From positions 248,001-312,000 of the forward strand of contig JANFOG010000016.1 in assembly GCA_024336345.1 (NCBI GenBank): a stretch of 64,000 nt of DNA, in the 5' to 3' direction. Shown one piece after another: positions 24,501-37,300 of the stretch. Under the pieces are notes generated by a model. It searched no databases. It was not told the DNA's origin and saw only the letters and a list, made by a program, of their open reading frames with translations. The DNA comes from Mariannaea sp. PMI_226. Its lineage: Eukaryota; Ascomycota; Sordariomycetes; Hypocreales; Nectriaceae. Position 1 is the stretch's first letter. Each line of letters opens with the position of its first letter. Position numbers and translations under genes: made by a program.

Positions 24501-24633
24501 GAAGATAGCTCTGGATACTAGGAAGAATAAGAATCTGAGGAGACGTGGGAAGCAGGCGAAGCTGTGTCGAAATGGTCTCAGCATGGCCCTCAAAGGAAAC
24601 GATGCTTCCGAGGATTTCCTTTCCAGCTGCCAT
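21588..24633 (-). CDS. Large conserved fungal protein of unknown function
   Basis: Two exons, 24633-22535 and 22476-21588, give 995 residues from the ATG at 24633. The 58-bp intron (22534-22477) has a GTTCGT donor and a TTTCAG acceptor and restores LDF-R-YLLANAMQAF. The open frame continues upstream to a good 3' splice site (TTTGTTTCAG, ending near 24679), so an extra 5' exon is likely and the start may be further out. The N-terminal 170 residues look folded (ILILPSIQSYLPKDDL, FDARLYVKKIHHALMVRNEIAH). A long Ser/Pro/Glu-rich disordered middle follows, then a second ordered part around the intron with two Leu-rich helices. The tail is Lys/Arg-rich with serines (SSKSRGGRSRRKAQAAD). I do not recognise a catalytic or binding domain. 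Similar fungal proteins have carried the uninformative label 'gastric mucin-like', a recollection I cannot verify. Confidence 0.8.
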
Positions 24634-27600
24634 GATGGTTGTGAAACAAGCTGGATAATCGAATATGGTGCGAGTCTGAAACAAAGAAGATAGGTCTAAC
24701 CAGGGCAGCGGGAGAGTCGGAGGGTAAAATCGCCTTCAATCTCGAACCATATTCTGCGTGCTGAAGATAGTGTGTACCAAATGTCTCCCTAAGACAGCGA
24801 GAGGCCAGCCTCACAACGGCGATGAAGATGTAATAATGTAAGATGAAGTCAAGGTGAAGTGAGTGTCAAGAGTCCGCCACGTTAGGCTATAGTGAAAGTA
24901 GAGAGTGTAAGGTAGGTAAGGTAAGGTATGTGACGAAGAGAAAGATGGAAAGGAACGTGGAAGAAGATGCTGAGGCAGTTGGCTGTCAACAGCTGGGAGC
25001 CGGCAACTGGCAACTGACAGGAGGTAGGTACGTAGGTATTATCCAGAGAGATTAGCAAAGAGAGGAGGTGCGACCCTGTTTACTTTGAATCAGAATAAGG
25101 CAGGAAGATGGCAAGAGAGCAAAAAGAAACAGAATGCGCGATGTCAGGAAGAGGAAGGAGCCCATGATAGAACTTGGTACCAAGACCAAGTGACACAGCT
25201 GGTCATGTCCTTCTTCGCTATACGCCGTAGTGTGTACTTTCTTCTCACTCAACTCACAACCCTGCAGAACCTGGAAATCACTTGAATTACTACCTCGTCA
25301 AGTACCGGTGCTCGGTCCTCCGTATTTGCACTCCCCCACATCTTCGATCGATACTATAATAAAGCACAGAAGCATTGGCTCTCAGTCCTCAGTCAAAGAC
25401 CGAAGTGCCCATTGCGGAGTCTGTTCTTCTAGCCATTCCCCATCAGCAAAGTGTTCAGCAAGCCCCATCACGCCCCTGTCAGACTTGATTTGCAGTACCA
25501 GCACCTGGCACTTCGGGGCTTGGGACTAGATAGGTGCATGTCGGCACTGCAGCTTTAGGCTGTTTCCCGGCAGCCACCCTGGCAACTCAGCCCGGGTGCC
25601 AGCAAAGCCGAATCCCAATCGTTGTTGGGGCCTCCCAAAGCAGGGTTACTTCAGTCCTGTACCGCACAAATCATAATTACTGTACCATCCCCCAGCCGTC
25701 CCCCCGACATGGCTCTCTTCATTGCACAAACCGGTATCCAGAGCAGGGCGATCAAGGGTTAGCTGCCGCACTGTACATGATTAGTCCCCCACATACAGTG
25801 GAGAGGGCAGAATCCAAGTCAACAAGCCAGTCCCCATGTTCACCGAGGCTTCTTCTGATGTGTACTGCCCCTCCTGGCAGAATAAAGGACGTTTTCACAT
25901 ACCCAATATGTAGGTTATTGGTATTTAACTGGCTGTATTACATATGTTGATAAATTAGGCAGAGTAACTGATCGACGTCGCTGGCCTTGTTCAACCAGTG
26001 ACAGTCTGGTCAAATATCATAATGGCGAATAGGATGAGATTGGGAGAAAGATAGCGCAGTGCAAGGGGCCCCCGTAAGACGCCCACCTAGAAAGACCACA
26101 ATCTCCAAATTTCTGCCGACCATGGCATCGCGCCGTCGAGCGATGAGCTCAAAACACGGACAACTACCGCCGATACGTCACTTCGTGGGTATGCAAAGAG
26201 TTTGTGGACCAGTCGGTTTCTCATTTTAGGTGCATTGGATACGATTTATCCCTTATGCTACACATGATATACCTTTCATTGCTTCTGAGAGACTGAACAA
26301 GCCGTATTTTTAGATCGTATAAAAACCTGGGGCTGCAGATAAGAACTTTGTCGTCGCAAGGTACTTACCAATTGTGCTATCCCGAAATTGAGATGTGATG
26401 TTTGTTACACTTTAAAACTTACAGGTCGCTTCAGTCACTAACCCAGATAGGAATCTGGACACAGAGAACGAAGTAATGCAGACCAACGTATTGGTTTGAA
26501 CTCGAGGGTTGGCACACCAAGCACCTGTCACCCTACCAAGCTGGGCAATTCAATACGCACAACTCTCAAGAGGCTACTTAGAACAGTCCCACGTCGCCGT
26601 TCAGGGGTCCTCACTTCTAGCTTCTTCAGTCTGGGTCCGGGCTGAGATCGAACAGGGATCCTGCTGGGTCCAGGGCCCCAATGGCCAGTGTCTCCCGGGA
26701 CCCCTACTTCTGTAACAGACAGACTGGGACTCTATATGTCGATCAAAATTCCATATGTGACGGCGTCGGCAGCCACCCCATCTACGGGAACGACGGTGAC
26801 GATCCAGGTACAGTAACAGCACCGGCTTCAACTCCATCCCGGGAACGCCGTTGAATGCCGCACCGTTGCATCACGGCCAAGCTTTTCCAACCACGAGCTC
26901 ACTTAGGAGCTAAAGAGCTTCTGTATCCGGTTTGCGGAGCTGAAAACTCTGATCAGTTGTTTACCAGTATATTGCCAAATTAGTTTCGAATCTCTACCTG
27001 TACCACATTGATCATCAAGTTATACGTCGCACACGGTTAGGCCCTATGTTACATTGCCTTTTAGTTACCTGGTTCCAGATATGAACGATGTTATTCAATA
27101 TTTGCTGGCAGGAAAGCGAAAATCCAGATTCAAACACCATACCGGGATTAGCACATAAACGTCTCAAACAAGTAATCAACGCCGCCCATCAACGAAGCCA
27201 CTCAGTTGGAGTACACCGTGCTGCATCCCTAGTATTTCAGGGCACCGCCACGTCCACCATCAGCTTGACTGGCACAATGCCAATCGCTATCATTCACAGC
27301 ACAAGGATTCTCTTGGGGATTTGTGGCACCTACATGTTTTAAAGTACAACTAGGACGTGGGTATGATCGTCTAGTCAATGAATTGTAGGTTGCAAGTGGC
27401 CTAAACGCAATGAGCCACGACGCACTGAGGTAGCTGAATGAAGAGACAATCGCAGAATGCCTGCACTGCGAGACCAAGCCGGGCGAGTCCATTTGGCATA
27501 TCAGTTGCGAAACATCCTTTCATTTCACACCTGTTACCAGAAAAAGAAACGACCTTCAGCGCGAAATTGGCTGTATTTCGCGCGGAGAATAATCTGCACC

Positions 27601-29867
27601 AACCGGCTCCATCATCAACACTGCGGACATGAGCGCCAGCCAAGACTAGCGGCGTGCGGTGAGTTATTTGCTTTTTCCTAAGCGATTAGAATAACCCTGT
27701 CCAGAAGTCTCGCTGCTATGTTATACGAGTATGCAAGGTCGGCACTTCCTTCATAACAGCTCGAAGGACAGAAAAATCATCTCACTGAGTGCTCTGCACG
27801 TTCAGCATGTTCCCATGTTATACCAAAGCCAGAGTATTCGAATCATACACTCAACCACCATAGTACGACACTAGCGATCTGAATGGAATTGGAAGCAAAA
27901 TGCCACCAACAAGCGAATCAATGGGGAAATTGGATCTCTCCGTGCATATTAGTTATGGTTGTATTGTCTTCCCGTATGCACGCGCCAACCCTTGGACCTA
28001 CCAAAATTATACGCCAAGATTGGCGCAGTGTCACCACACTGGGGTTTAACATAACTACGTACAGGAATACCAAGTACGACAGAGAGTTGCGTCTTGAGTA
28101 CTTACGCCAAGATGTCTCTAGTTAGCTCCCCTAGCTTACCCTCATTTTTGTTCAACCTTCAGAGTCACATATAACCCACCCACCATTATCATCTCCTCTC
28201 AGAGTTGCATACTCAAACGATATCAAACTTGCTTTTCCTACCAATGTCGTATTTATTGAATGCTCCTGTGGCAAGGGGGCTTGGCCCCTGCGATCGAAAC
28301 CGGCTTGAAAAGGAAAACTGAATCTCGCAGAGAACCATCTTCGGTCGATACGCGATGTTGCATCAACCACAACATGCAGCTGGGGAAACTGTTCCACAAT
28401 ACATACGAAGCTGAGTGGAATAGCAATTAGCTCCTTGAGCATATTGTTTCAAGCCACGAAACAGCAACGGGAGAATTGGGTCTAGCAGAAACGTCGACGC
28501 CTGGGATGAACCATTATGCGGTTCCTTGTACCTCTTTGACACCTTGGACGATGCTCCCAGATGTTGAGTTTTGCACAAATACATGGATGAATTATGTTTA
28601 TCGCGTGCAGGGAAGAAGATCTGGAGCCTAAGTATCCTGATACATTCAGATATTGCTTATCGTGGTCGTATCACCTCTGCACAAGACGATAAACAAAATA
28701 TGTGCATGTAATGGGGGCTTTCGTGTGAATTGCAGCATATTCATGAATCTGTACCGAGGTACATATTACGCAATCGTATACGACTAATCAAAAACAATTT
28801 TCCATTCGAGGCTCCGATCTCGATTGAAAGTAGCCGTCTCCGTTCGCTGCATCGTGGAGTATGCAGCACTTCGGCGAAAGAATGTGAACCAGGGCCAAGG
28901 AGCAGGCAAAACCGTCACTCACGGGCTGGATCCCCTTGAGCCGGCTGGCTGGGTGCGTTAGCCCCTGCCCTCCGCCAACTAACCGGATTATCCGTCACTT
29001 TTCTGCCCAGTAAAGTTATTTGGTCATCATATCCTGAGGCGGATGTCCGAGGCAACCAAGGGTAACGATCAGCATGGATGTAACATTCAGGTGACTATCA
29101 CTTTGTGACAGGAATACCTTCACCAATCACCGGCTGCACTAATGCCATGTAATGCTAGGGGTCGCTTTCGCTTGTCCAGGGCTAGATTGCTTCTTCTGGC
29201 GGTTGCTGAGGACAAGGATTGCAGGGCCGGTCCTGGGAGAACGGGTTGGTTGAGATGAGAGGTTGAGGAATTACCGAGTGGTGGATCCCTGTAAGAGGGC
29301 GATCGGCATTCAAAACATCTTCAATGGGCGGGTTTTCTTTGGAGCCAGCCCTTTTTTTCCTTTTCGTGGGAGATGTTTTCAGGCTTACAGAAATTTTGAT
29401 GAGCGCTTACCTCGTGGGGAGCATGGAGAAGCACATGGTGCGGGTAGCCGTTGCTTTGATTCAGATTACGAGATCTCCCTGCTACACACGGAGCACAGCA
29501 CCAACGGTACATGAAACACATATTGATAGTCGTCGCACTGGTGAGCTGTAGGTTAGGATGGGCTCCAAACCGGGTGAGGATTTGGTCAACGAAGGAAGCC
29601 GTCTTGACTGGATGAATGGCTGCCTTGAGCTGATCGGCCCGTTGGTGATGCAATCAAAGTAGTTGCATATGCATTTGCCACTAAGAAGCTGAGGCTAGCT
29701 GAAGGTATACAGCACGCATGACGAGGACTGAGCGTGCAAAAAGCAAGAATCAGGGGTTGGTGGGAAAAGTGCATCACAGCTTGAGAAGCAACGGATTAGA
29801 GGCAAAGAGCCCGGGATGAGAGATGGTGTTACTGTCAGCTCATGAATGCTCAAATTTTTTTGGTACA
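24634..29867. other. Gene-free region of about 5.2 kb
   Basis: The left end (24,640-25,300) should carry the 5' exon and promoter of the 995-residue gene; TAGGTA repeats occur at 24,908-24,930 and 25,021-25,040. From about 25,300 to 29,800 I see only short, uncorroborated frames on both strands and no domain, splice-linked exon set or tRNA. The DNA has mixed composition and could be decayed sequence or regulatory DNA; neither can be shown by eye. Confidence 0.45.
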
Positions 29868-31218
29868 TCAGTCATCATCGTCATCCATGAGATCTGCAAG
29901 TTCTGCCTCCTCCTCAGCAGTCAACATGCCGCCATGCTTCTCCTCTTCCTTCTCTTCCTTAGGCTTGGAAGCCTCCTTGATCTTGATTACTACCTCATCT
30001 AGCTCGGGTTTTGCAAGTGGCCATGTTCGAACGGTACCATCAATACTCACGCTGCAAACCTTGTGGCCTACCCCGTCGGCACCTCTGAGCATAACCAGGT
30101 CTGTGATTTCCTCGTAGTGACCGACAAGCGTAGCATATAGCACCCCTGAAGAGCGATCCCACACCTTGACATCCTCGTCTCGCCCGGCCGTAATGACCCA
30201 ATGGTCTGTCACAGCCACCGCCCGTACGTAGTCGCCATGCTCAAACGAGTCTTCGGTTACGAAGTTGCGAGAGCGGGCTAGACACTTAGCTGTGCCGTCA
30301 GCGCTTGCCGTCCAAAGATCTGCGTCGTCGCTGGTGTCGTCGAAGACGAGCCTGTAGATGCTCGTCTCATGCTCCTGGACCGTAAGTCTTTCTGCATCAG
30401 GTCGATCATGGAAGGATTCAGGTAGCTGCTCATAGCCTTCGACTGTGATCTTCCAACGTCTGATGTGCGGATCACTGCTGGCGCTTGCAATGACGACTGA
30501 GTCGGCGGTGCTAAGCACAGGATCCACGGCGAGGTGCTGGACAGCAAGCATGGTAGTCGTGGGATCTTGGAGCGTGTGTAGCCGACGGCCAGTCTCAATG
30601 TCCCAGACTAGGATCTTCTTGTCGGCACCACCGCTGATTAGAATGTCCTTGCCAGACACTTTTGCGCATAGAACGGCCTTGACAAAGTCACTGTGGCCGC
30701 GGAACCGGCGTCCCGGGCTTTCTGAGTCTATGTTCCATGACCAAATGTCCTTGTCCCAAGAACCAGCGAAGATAGTTCCATTTCCTTGACCTCCTATGGC
30801 AATGCAGGTTACGGGAGCTTTGGGGCCACCATAGGTTGTTTTTGTTACAGAAGACTGGGCGTGAGAGTTAGTCTCGTCGTATCTTGAGAATGAATTACAA
30901 ATATGGGAAAGAATGAAACAAAACCATTTCATCTCAAGAGAGGTCATACCTCGAGGTTGATGCGGCGGACGTAGCCGGCCGACTCGGCAACAAAGACAGA
31001 GCTCAGGGGAGAGGCGGGGTCGCTGACAGCAGCGAGGATTTTGGACTTGAGGGACACGGGGTCGCCATTCTTATTGCCAGACTTGGCTGCCTTTCGCTGG
31101 CGTGAAGCCTGAGAGGCACTGTGAGTTCCAATCAGCGTCTTTGGTCTCGTATGAGGATAGCGAAAGGTCGCTGTGCTTACTCAGTTTCGAAGAAGTGCTC
31201 TGGATCTGCGGACTGCAT
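29868..31218 (-). CDS. WD40-repeat protein with acidic C-terminus
   Basis: Three exons, 31218-31181, 31118-30950 and 30854-29868, give 397 residues. Introns have GTAAGC and GTATGA donors and CACAG and CCCAG acceptors; intron 2 has a GACTAAC branch. The protein starts MQSADPEHFFETDASQASR and continues with a Lys-rich stretch. WD-type repeats follow: AGSWDKDIWSWNI, ISGGADKKILVWDI, ASSDPHIRRWKI, TASADGTAKC, ITAGRDEDVKVWDR and VSIDGTVRTWPL. The tail is Lys/Glu-rich and ends in DDDDD. About six or seven blades suggest a single propeller acting as a protein-interaction scaffold. I cannot assign it to a named complex. It is transcribed divergently from CTF4, another WD40 protein, with 504 bp between the starts; the two are not obviously duplicates. 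Confidence 0.85.
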
Positions 31219-31722
31219 CTCTGAAGGAATGTTCCCGGTTGTGGTATAGGAACGTAGAGATGGTTGACTAGGTATGGATATGTAGAACTGAGAATAGCTC
31301 TATTAGATGATTTGATTTCTTCTCTATTATCTCGTCTTAAGGCGTTCCGTTCCGTCGTGATTCGTGATGAATCCAAACTGTCATCTACCATGAAATGTTG
31401 CCTCTCGTGGTTCAGGCTGCCTAGCAAGCTCCAGGGGTCCATTATGGTGGAGCAACAGCTTATAGTGCCAGCAAAGTTGCTGTCAATTAGCTGGGAAAAA
31501 ATGGCGGGGCTTTCGCGTTAAGTGCGACGCGCTTGACGACACAAGACGCGTTCTTACATTGAAGCTACCACTTTGACACTCAACACCACCACCGCCACTC
31601 GTGCTGTTCCGCAGTAATCTGGAACCTACTCACTATCAACAACCAAGGCTATCTACGAAATTCAACACTCAATTCCTACCGATCGATCATCCCTAGATGC
31701 TCCTCGAATCATAGTTCACACG
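31219..31722. promoter_or_regulatory. Divergent promoter between the WD40 gene and CTF4
   Basis: A 504-bp shared upstream region lies between two start codons. CT-rich stretches precede CTF4 (about 31,560-31,720). No TATA box is convincing. Confidence 0.5.
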
Positions 31723-34398
31723 ATGGATTCAACTATTCCCTCTAGGCCTCGGCCTCGTCCCGCCCATACCCAAGGCACAACGCGATGTGCCTACACCCCC
31801 GATGGCACTCGTCTTGTCACCGTCGGCTCAAACAACACTATCCGTCTTTACAGAACAGGCTCCGACGGAGAGCCAACGAACATTGATGACTGTCAAGAAC
31901 AAAACATGGCCGTAGCGGCCTCAGATACCTTCTTCGTTGTCGGCTCTGAGGACGGCACTGTCAGTCTCTTCTCCTTGGACACTGTCACCTTTGAGAACTT
32001 CTTGACGCGAACATCGCTGCCCGTTCGGGATGTAGCTTTGACATCAGATCGTCAATGGTGTGCTGTTGCTAGTGATGAATTGAGCGTCAAGGTCGTCAAT
32101 ACAAAGGATTCTACTCAAGTCCGGCACTTGCGTGAGCATGGAAGGGCGGTACGGCATGTCAGCTTCGACCCTGCCGGCCGTCTTGCCACTTTGTCCGGGA
32201 CTGACGGCATCGTATATGTCTACTCCATGACAGCTGAGCAGCCAGAGTTGATTCAAAAAGTTGACGGCATCATTGGAGCCCTGGATTCGGACAGCTATGC
32301 GTCTACTCGAGTGGTTTGGCACCCCGACGGCCGGGCGTTTGCTGTTGCCACACCGACGAAGGACATCCAAATCATTTCAAAGAACGACTGGGAGAAGCAG
32401 CGTTGCTTTTCAAATGGACATCTCGACGACATCACTGCGCTCGCATGGTCACCTAACGGTGCCATGCTGGCATCAGCGAGCAAGGACGGAAAGGTTCTCG
32501 TTTGGGAGACAAAGACACAGGCTGTCATTGTACGATACGATTACACTAATGTAATCGACCTGGCATGGCACCCAACCAAGAATATCATTTCATTTACCAC
32601 GGCCGACGGAGAGGTTTACATCTACCCCGAGTTCCTAACAGATCAGTTCAGCCCAATGCTAAAGCTGCCAACACAACCCGCTCCATTCATCCACGATCCG
32701 CTTGCTGAAATCTCTGGAAACCGTCGAGTTCCTCAGATCAACGGCCACAAGCAAGACATTCCTTCCCGCCCCCGGCGAGAGTCCTTGGGAAGCCTTGACT
32801 CGTTTCTTCAAGACGCTGACGGATACGGAGACGATGACTTTGTAGTCGACGACGATGGTGCCGGATATACAACAGGCGTAGGAGGACAGAAGCGACTTCG
32901 TGAGGGAGAAGACTCATATCTTGAACAGTCGAGCAAGCGTCGTCATCTTCTCGAGCCTCAGTATCACGAGTCTTTCCAGCCAGGCTCAACTCCCTGGAGA
33001 GGCAACCGCAAATATCTATGTCTGAACCTCATCGGCTTCGTCTGGACAGTAGACCAAGACTCGCACCACACAGTCACTGTTGAGTTCTATGATCACGAAT
33101 TTCAGCGTGACTTCCACTTCACAGATACTTTCCTTTACGACAAGGCCTGCCTTACCGAGCACGGCACCCTCTTCTCCAGCCCGCCTCGTGACGATTCCCC
33201 AGCGACCATCTTCTACCGGCCTCATGAGACTTGGACGCAGCGTTCCGACTGGCGGACTGAGCTGCCACGCGGCGAGGCCGTCACTGCAATGTCTCTCAGC
33301 GAGTCCTTCGTCACTGTCACAACGAGCGCCAACTATGTGCGCGTCTTCACTCGCTTCGGCATGCCGTATCGTGTCTACCGACCCAAGAGTACGCCCATGG
33401 TGACATGCGCCAGCTATCGCGACTATGTCATGACCATTGGAAACGGACCGGTTGCCCCGGACGGCAATACTCGTCTCCTGTATACCATTGAGAATATCAA
33501 GCGGGACGAAATTTGCCAGAACGAGGATACTGTAGCATTGCCAAACGGCGCAACTCTCAAGAGTGTCTTCTTCTCAGACAATGGCGTAAGTATAAACCTA
33601 CAACCCCTGTTTCATCCTGTGATTTGAGCTCCGACAGTTGGGGAAAACCACGGTGCTAATTCTACGTGACAGGATCCTTGCATCTACGACTCTACGGGTA
33701 CACTTCTTACACTGCTTCATTGGCGACAGCCCTCGCGAGCATGCTGGGTTCCTCTGCTCGACACCAAGTTGCTGGAACGTCTGGCCTCAGGCCGCAAGAG
33801 CGAGTCCTATTTCCCGATTGCTGTTGCGGACAACAAATTCCATTGTATCATTCTCAAGGGCGGCGACCAGTACCCGTACTTCCCTCGCCCTCTACTCTCC
33901 GAGTTTGACTTGTCTGTTCCCTTGAGTTCAGAACCATTGGAGAAGAAAAAGAAGAAGCGTAAGGCAGAGGATGACCCAATGGGCGATGGAGATGACCAGG
34001 ACGGGGAAAAGGAAGAAGATGACGACGACGAAGAGGATGATGAGGACTCCGAGACGCGCAAACTGGAACAGCAATTCCTACTGCGTGGCATCCAAGCCGC
34101 TCAGCTCCGTGACTTCGTTGAAGCTACCTCCAGCAACCACACCCAGCGATCTCTGCTCTCGCGCTTGGAGCTCGACATCGACAAGACACTCCTGCAGCTC
34201 CTAGCTGTGGAGTGCCGCTCGGGTGAGGACCGTGGCATGCGCGCATTAGAGATGGTGGAGCTCATGCGCGACCGCACTGGTCGCATGTTCGAGGCCGCCG
34301 GGAAGGTTGCCGAGAGATATGGCCGCAGCATCTTAGGCGACAAGATCCGAGAGCTCGGGGAGAAGCGGGTCAATGGCATGGACGATGATGACTTTTGA
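31723..34398 (+). CDS. CTF4: DNA polymerase alpha-binding protein Ctf4/Mcl1/SepB (WDHD1 family)
   Basis: Two exons, 31723-33585 and 33673-34398, give 862 residues, close to fungal Ctf4/Mcl1 proteins. The intron (33586-33672) has a GTAAGT donor and a GACAG acceptor. The N-terminal 320 residues form WD40 repeats (TTRCAYTPDGTRLVTVGS, ALAWSPNGAMLASASKDGKVLVWE in pieces). A linker with SLGSLDSFLQDADGYGDDDF is followed by the SepB/Mcl1 middle propeller (NLIGFVWTVDQDSHHTVTVEF, DKACLTEHGTLFSS, RVYRPKSTPMVTCASY). A KKKKKKR-type basic patch and an acidic run precede the C-terminal helices (QLRDFVEATSSNHTQRSLL). As in other fungi there is no HMG box. The family trimerises and links the CMG helicase to DNA polymerase alpha-primase, with roles in cohesion; the Aspergillus orthologue is SepB. 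Family assignment is secure. Confidence 0.95.
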
Positions 34399-37300
34399 AC
34401 GGAGAGAGAATGCTATTGTGAGGCTCACGACGCCGCACAGTGAGTAACCTATCCTACTTGTCACGGTACAATGGGCGCTAGGAAGTGACTATGACGCTTC
34501 ATATATGATGTGGCGAAAAATGAAAGAGGGATATTTATCCATATGTGGTATGTATTTTGGGTTTTTGTCGGAAGTAATTCCACGTGTTTCAAGGTTTTTA
34601 CGATGAATAGCGTTGAGAATGGAGTAGAAGAGTTTGCTCAGGATCACGAATAACATGGGAGCCTTGTGAGATGGATAGAATGAAGGATATGATACGGGAT
34701 GGTATCTTGATATTTATTATTGCCTTTTTTAGGGGGATTTTCTATCAGGACAACTAGTTTCTCCCTTGATATGAAAGAATAGCTACTGGTTGTAGAGGTT
34801 ACAGCAAGTATATGCCAAAAAATCACCAAGTGAAGCCAGTCCTCTACCCTGTTATGGCAAATATAGCCTGCCTATCAACGTCCCGACGGCAGATGTCTCC
34901 GGCAAGCCAGGTTAATTATCGGTTCCGTAGGCGATCAATGGGTTCCGGGAAGTGGACCACACTGTTCGATTAATCAATTAATAGTTGAGCAGCTAGTTTC
35001 AGCCGATTTTAGTGCCGCAGTTCGGATCTCAGACAAGGCAAATTGGATGCATTAACTATCTCCTAGGAAGCGATGCCGGCGACAGAGACGGAGAGCTCAT
35101 GACATGGACGGCCCCCATCGCTGCACCACAACCTGGACGTTGCATGACTCGAGTGGGAGGAGGGCTTATGTAGTCTTCGTGGAATAAGTTACGGAAATAA
35201 GACCGTACGGACACACGCATATGATAGGTGGATGTTCTGTGAGGGTCAATAGCGATAGTATTAATGCACACCTACTTTATCTGATGCTTTTCTCAAAGGA
35301 AGAATGCCATAGGGGGCGCCGCTGTTCGTGCTCTGCTTGACGTCGGAGAGATCGTCTTATGTTAATAAGCGGGCAACATTGATTTCAGGTGAGGCCAAGA
35401 AACAGCAGAGACGAAAAAAAAAACCCCAAGATTGCATGGCCTGGAACAAGAAACCGCTGAGGGAACGTTTGTTGAGCAAGAAGATGGTTGCAACCAACAG
35501 CTGGCTGCTGACCATTCAGCAAGTTGATCCTTACCGAAGCATGACCAGTTTTTTTTTTTGGCCAGGTTCACAGCATTGGCATTGGGGAAGGGGGGGCAAA
35601 ATAGGGCGTTCCATATTGTGCCATTCTCGAACCAACACTCTTGGCTGGTTGATGCTTTGACCCTTTTTGGGGGACTGGCCAAATACAGCAGCTGGGATGA
35701 GATGACGAGTGAAGAGAAAAGAAGAAGAGAAAGCCAAGAGAAGAAAAAAAGACCACAAGCAACAACAAAGAGACAATCCTTTCCGCTTCTCCCCCTTTCC
35801 CCTTTCCTACCTTCACCTCTCTCTCACCTCACCTCACCTCACCTCTCTTATCAGGACTGAACATTGAGTTCGGTGCCTTTTTTTTTTTACTCTCTCTTTC
35901 TGCATTTCTGTAATTAACTTGCCTGCGAGGGCATGCAGTAGGATCAGCCGCAACTGCAAACAGTCTTGCCTGTATGCATGTGTTGGCCCCGACGAACGTG
36001 CCACCAACCGCACAGTGTCCCTGCATCACCACTGATTTGGGAATCTGAAGAAAGAGAATAAAAATTCAAAATCCTTTTTCCAAGGATCCTTACTCCGTAT
36101 ATCTCCCTGAGATTAGCCTACCCCCTCCATGATGGGAATAGGTGCCGGCAAGTTATCTCCATAAGCTATTCGTCTAGACCGTGGGCCTAGAACCTCGTCC
36201 AGCGAAGTTTCCTCGTTACTCATGGAAGGCCTCAAGTTTGGGCTTCACTTTGGTGGTGGCTGGTGGTGGCTTGAAACTTTGTTTATTGCCGACTGAAGGG
36301 ACAGCCTGACAGTGGCGAAGCTGGCTTTTTTTTTCTTCTAAAATGTATTTCCACACTCCCTCATTTTATTGGGCTAGATGAGCTGAACCTATCTGAGCTC
36401 ACGGAGACGAATCCGGACTTGGGCGTGCGCGTTGAAGTACTGAATGTATGCATGCATGGAACTTCGTGCTTCTTTTGTTCTGTCTACGCCCCCCTGTTGC
36501 AGTAGGTATTCTTACTTGGAAAAGGGACAGAATACGTGGAATCCTGCAGATCAAAAGTGAAAATGCGAGATGCCCTGCCTTGACCCTGCCTCTGCTCTTC
36601 CCCCCCCTCCGCCCCCCCTTACCGTTGAGCTGGAGGGAGGCACAGAAAGTACCTGACACCCATTGGGGTCCATCGGTGGTTGACGCTGACTATGCGCGTC
36701 AGCTCCTGAAAGCTGACGAGGTACGAATCCGACGTGGTGGTTCGGCTACCCCCCGAAACTCAACTTTTCCAGACAGGTCTGAGGACTGCCCTCTGGTTGG
36801 CTGCGAGCGGAGATGCATCTCATTTGCCGGGGGCGCGGGACAACCACAGAATCCCAAGTTTCATATGCGTGTGCTGGGCCCATGGCTCGGTGAGTAGCAT
36901 GCACATGGGAGGGGGGAGGGAGATGTAACATGGGGTTGAAGAAGAAGACCTGGCTGAGAGAGAAAGAGAGAGAGAGTGGAAGGGGGGCTGCATCTTCAGC
37001 TTCCTGCAGTGTGTAAGAAGAATTCAAACCCATGCACTTGGTATTTTTAAATTCATATCTGTTTTCTCTTGTCTCAGGTGATGATCAGCTCAGCGAGAGG
37101 GAGACCATAACAGAGAAAGGCAAAAAAAGGAGTCAGAGATGGTTGGATGAAGCAATGCCTCCTTTGCCAGGAGGGATGGGATAATTCTGCACATGTGCGT
37201 TCGTATCAATGTCGTACTATGCATGGTACACATGTAATTCGTGAGTTGGCCGAACAAGATACACATTGATTGCGCTTGTGTGCAAAGTACCCTTCTTACC

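Noticed and set aside
28289..28312. Short GGGG...CCCC stem-loop as a possible terminator or RNA element
   Set aside because: It is a single four-to-five base-pair GC stem with no gene next to it; chance is the simplest explanation.
35568..35816. Minus-strand frame with a hydrophobic stretch resembling a signal peptide
   Set aside because: The hydrophobic run comes from a purine/pyrimidine-biased tract (AAGAAGAGA on the plus strand) that gives Leu/Phe/Ser codons by composition.
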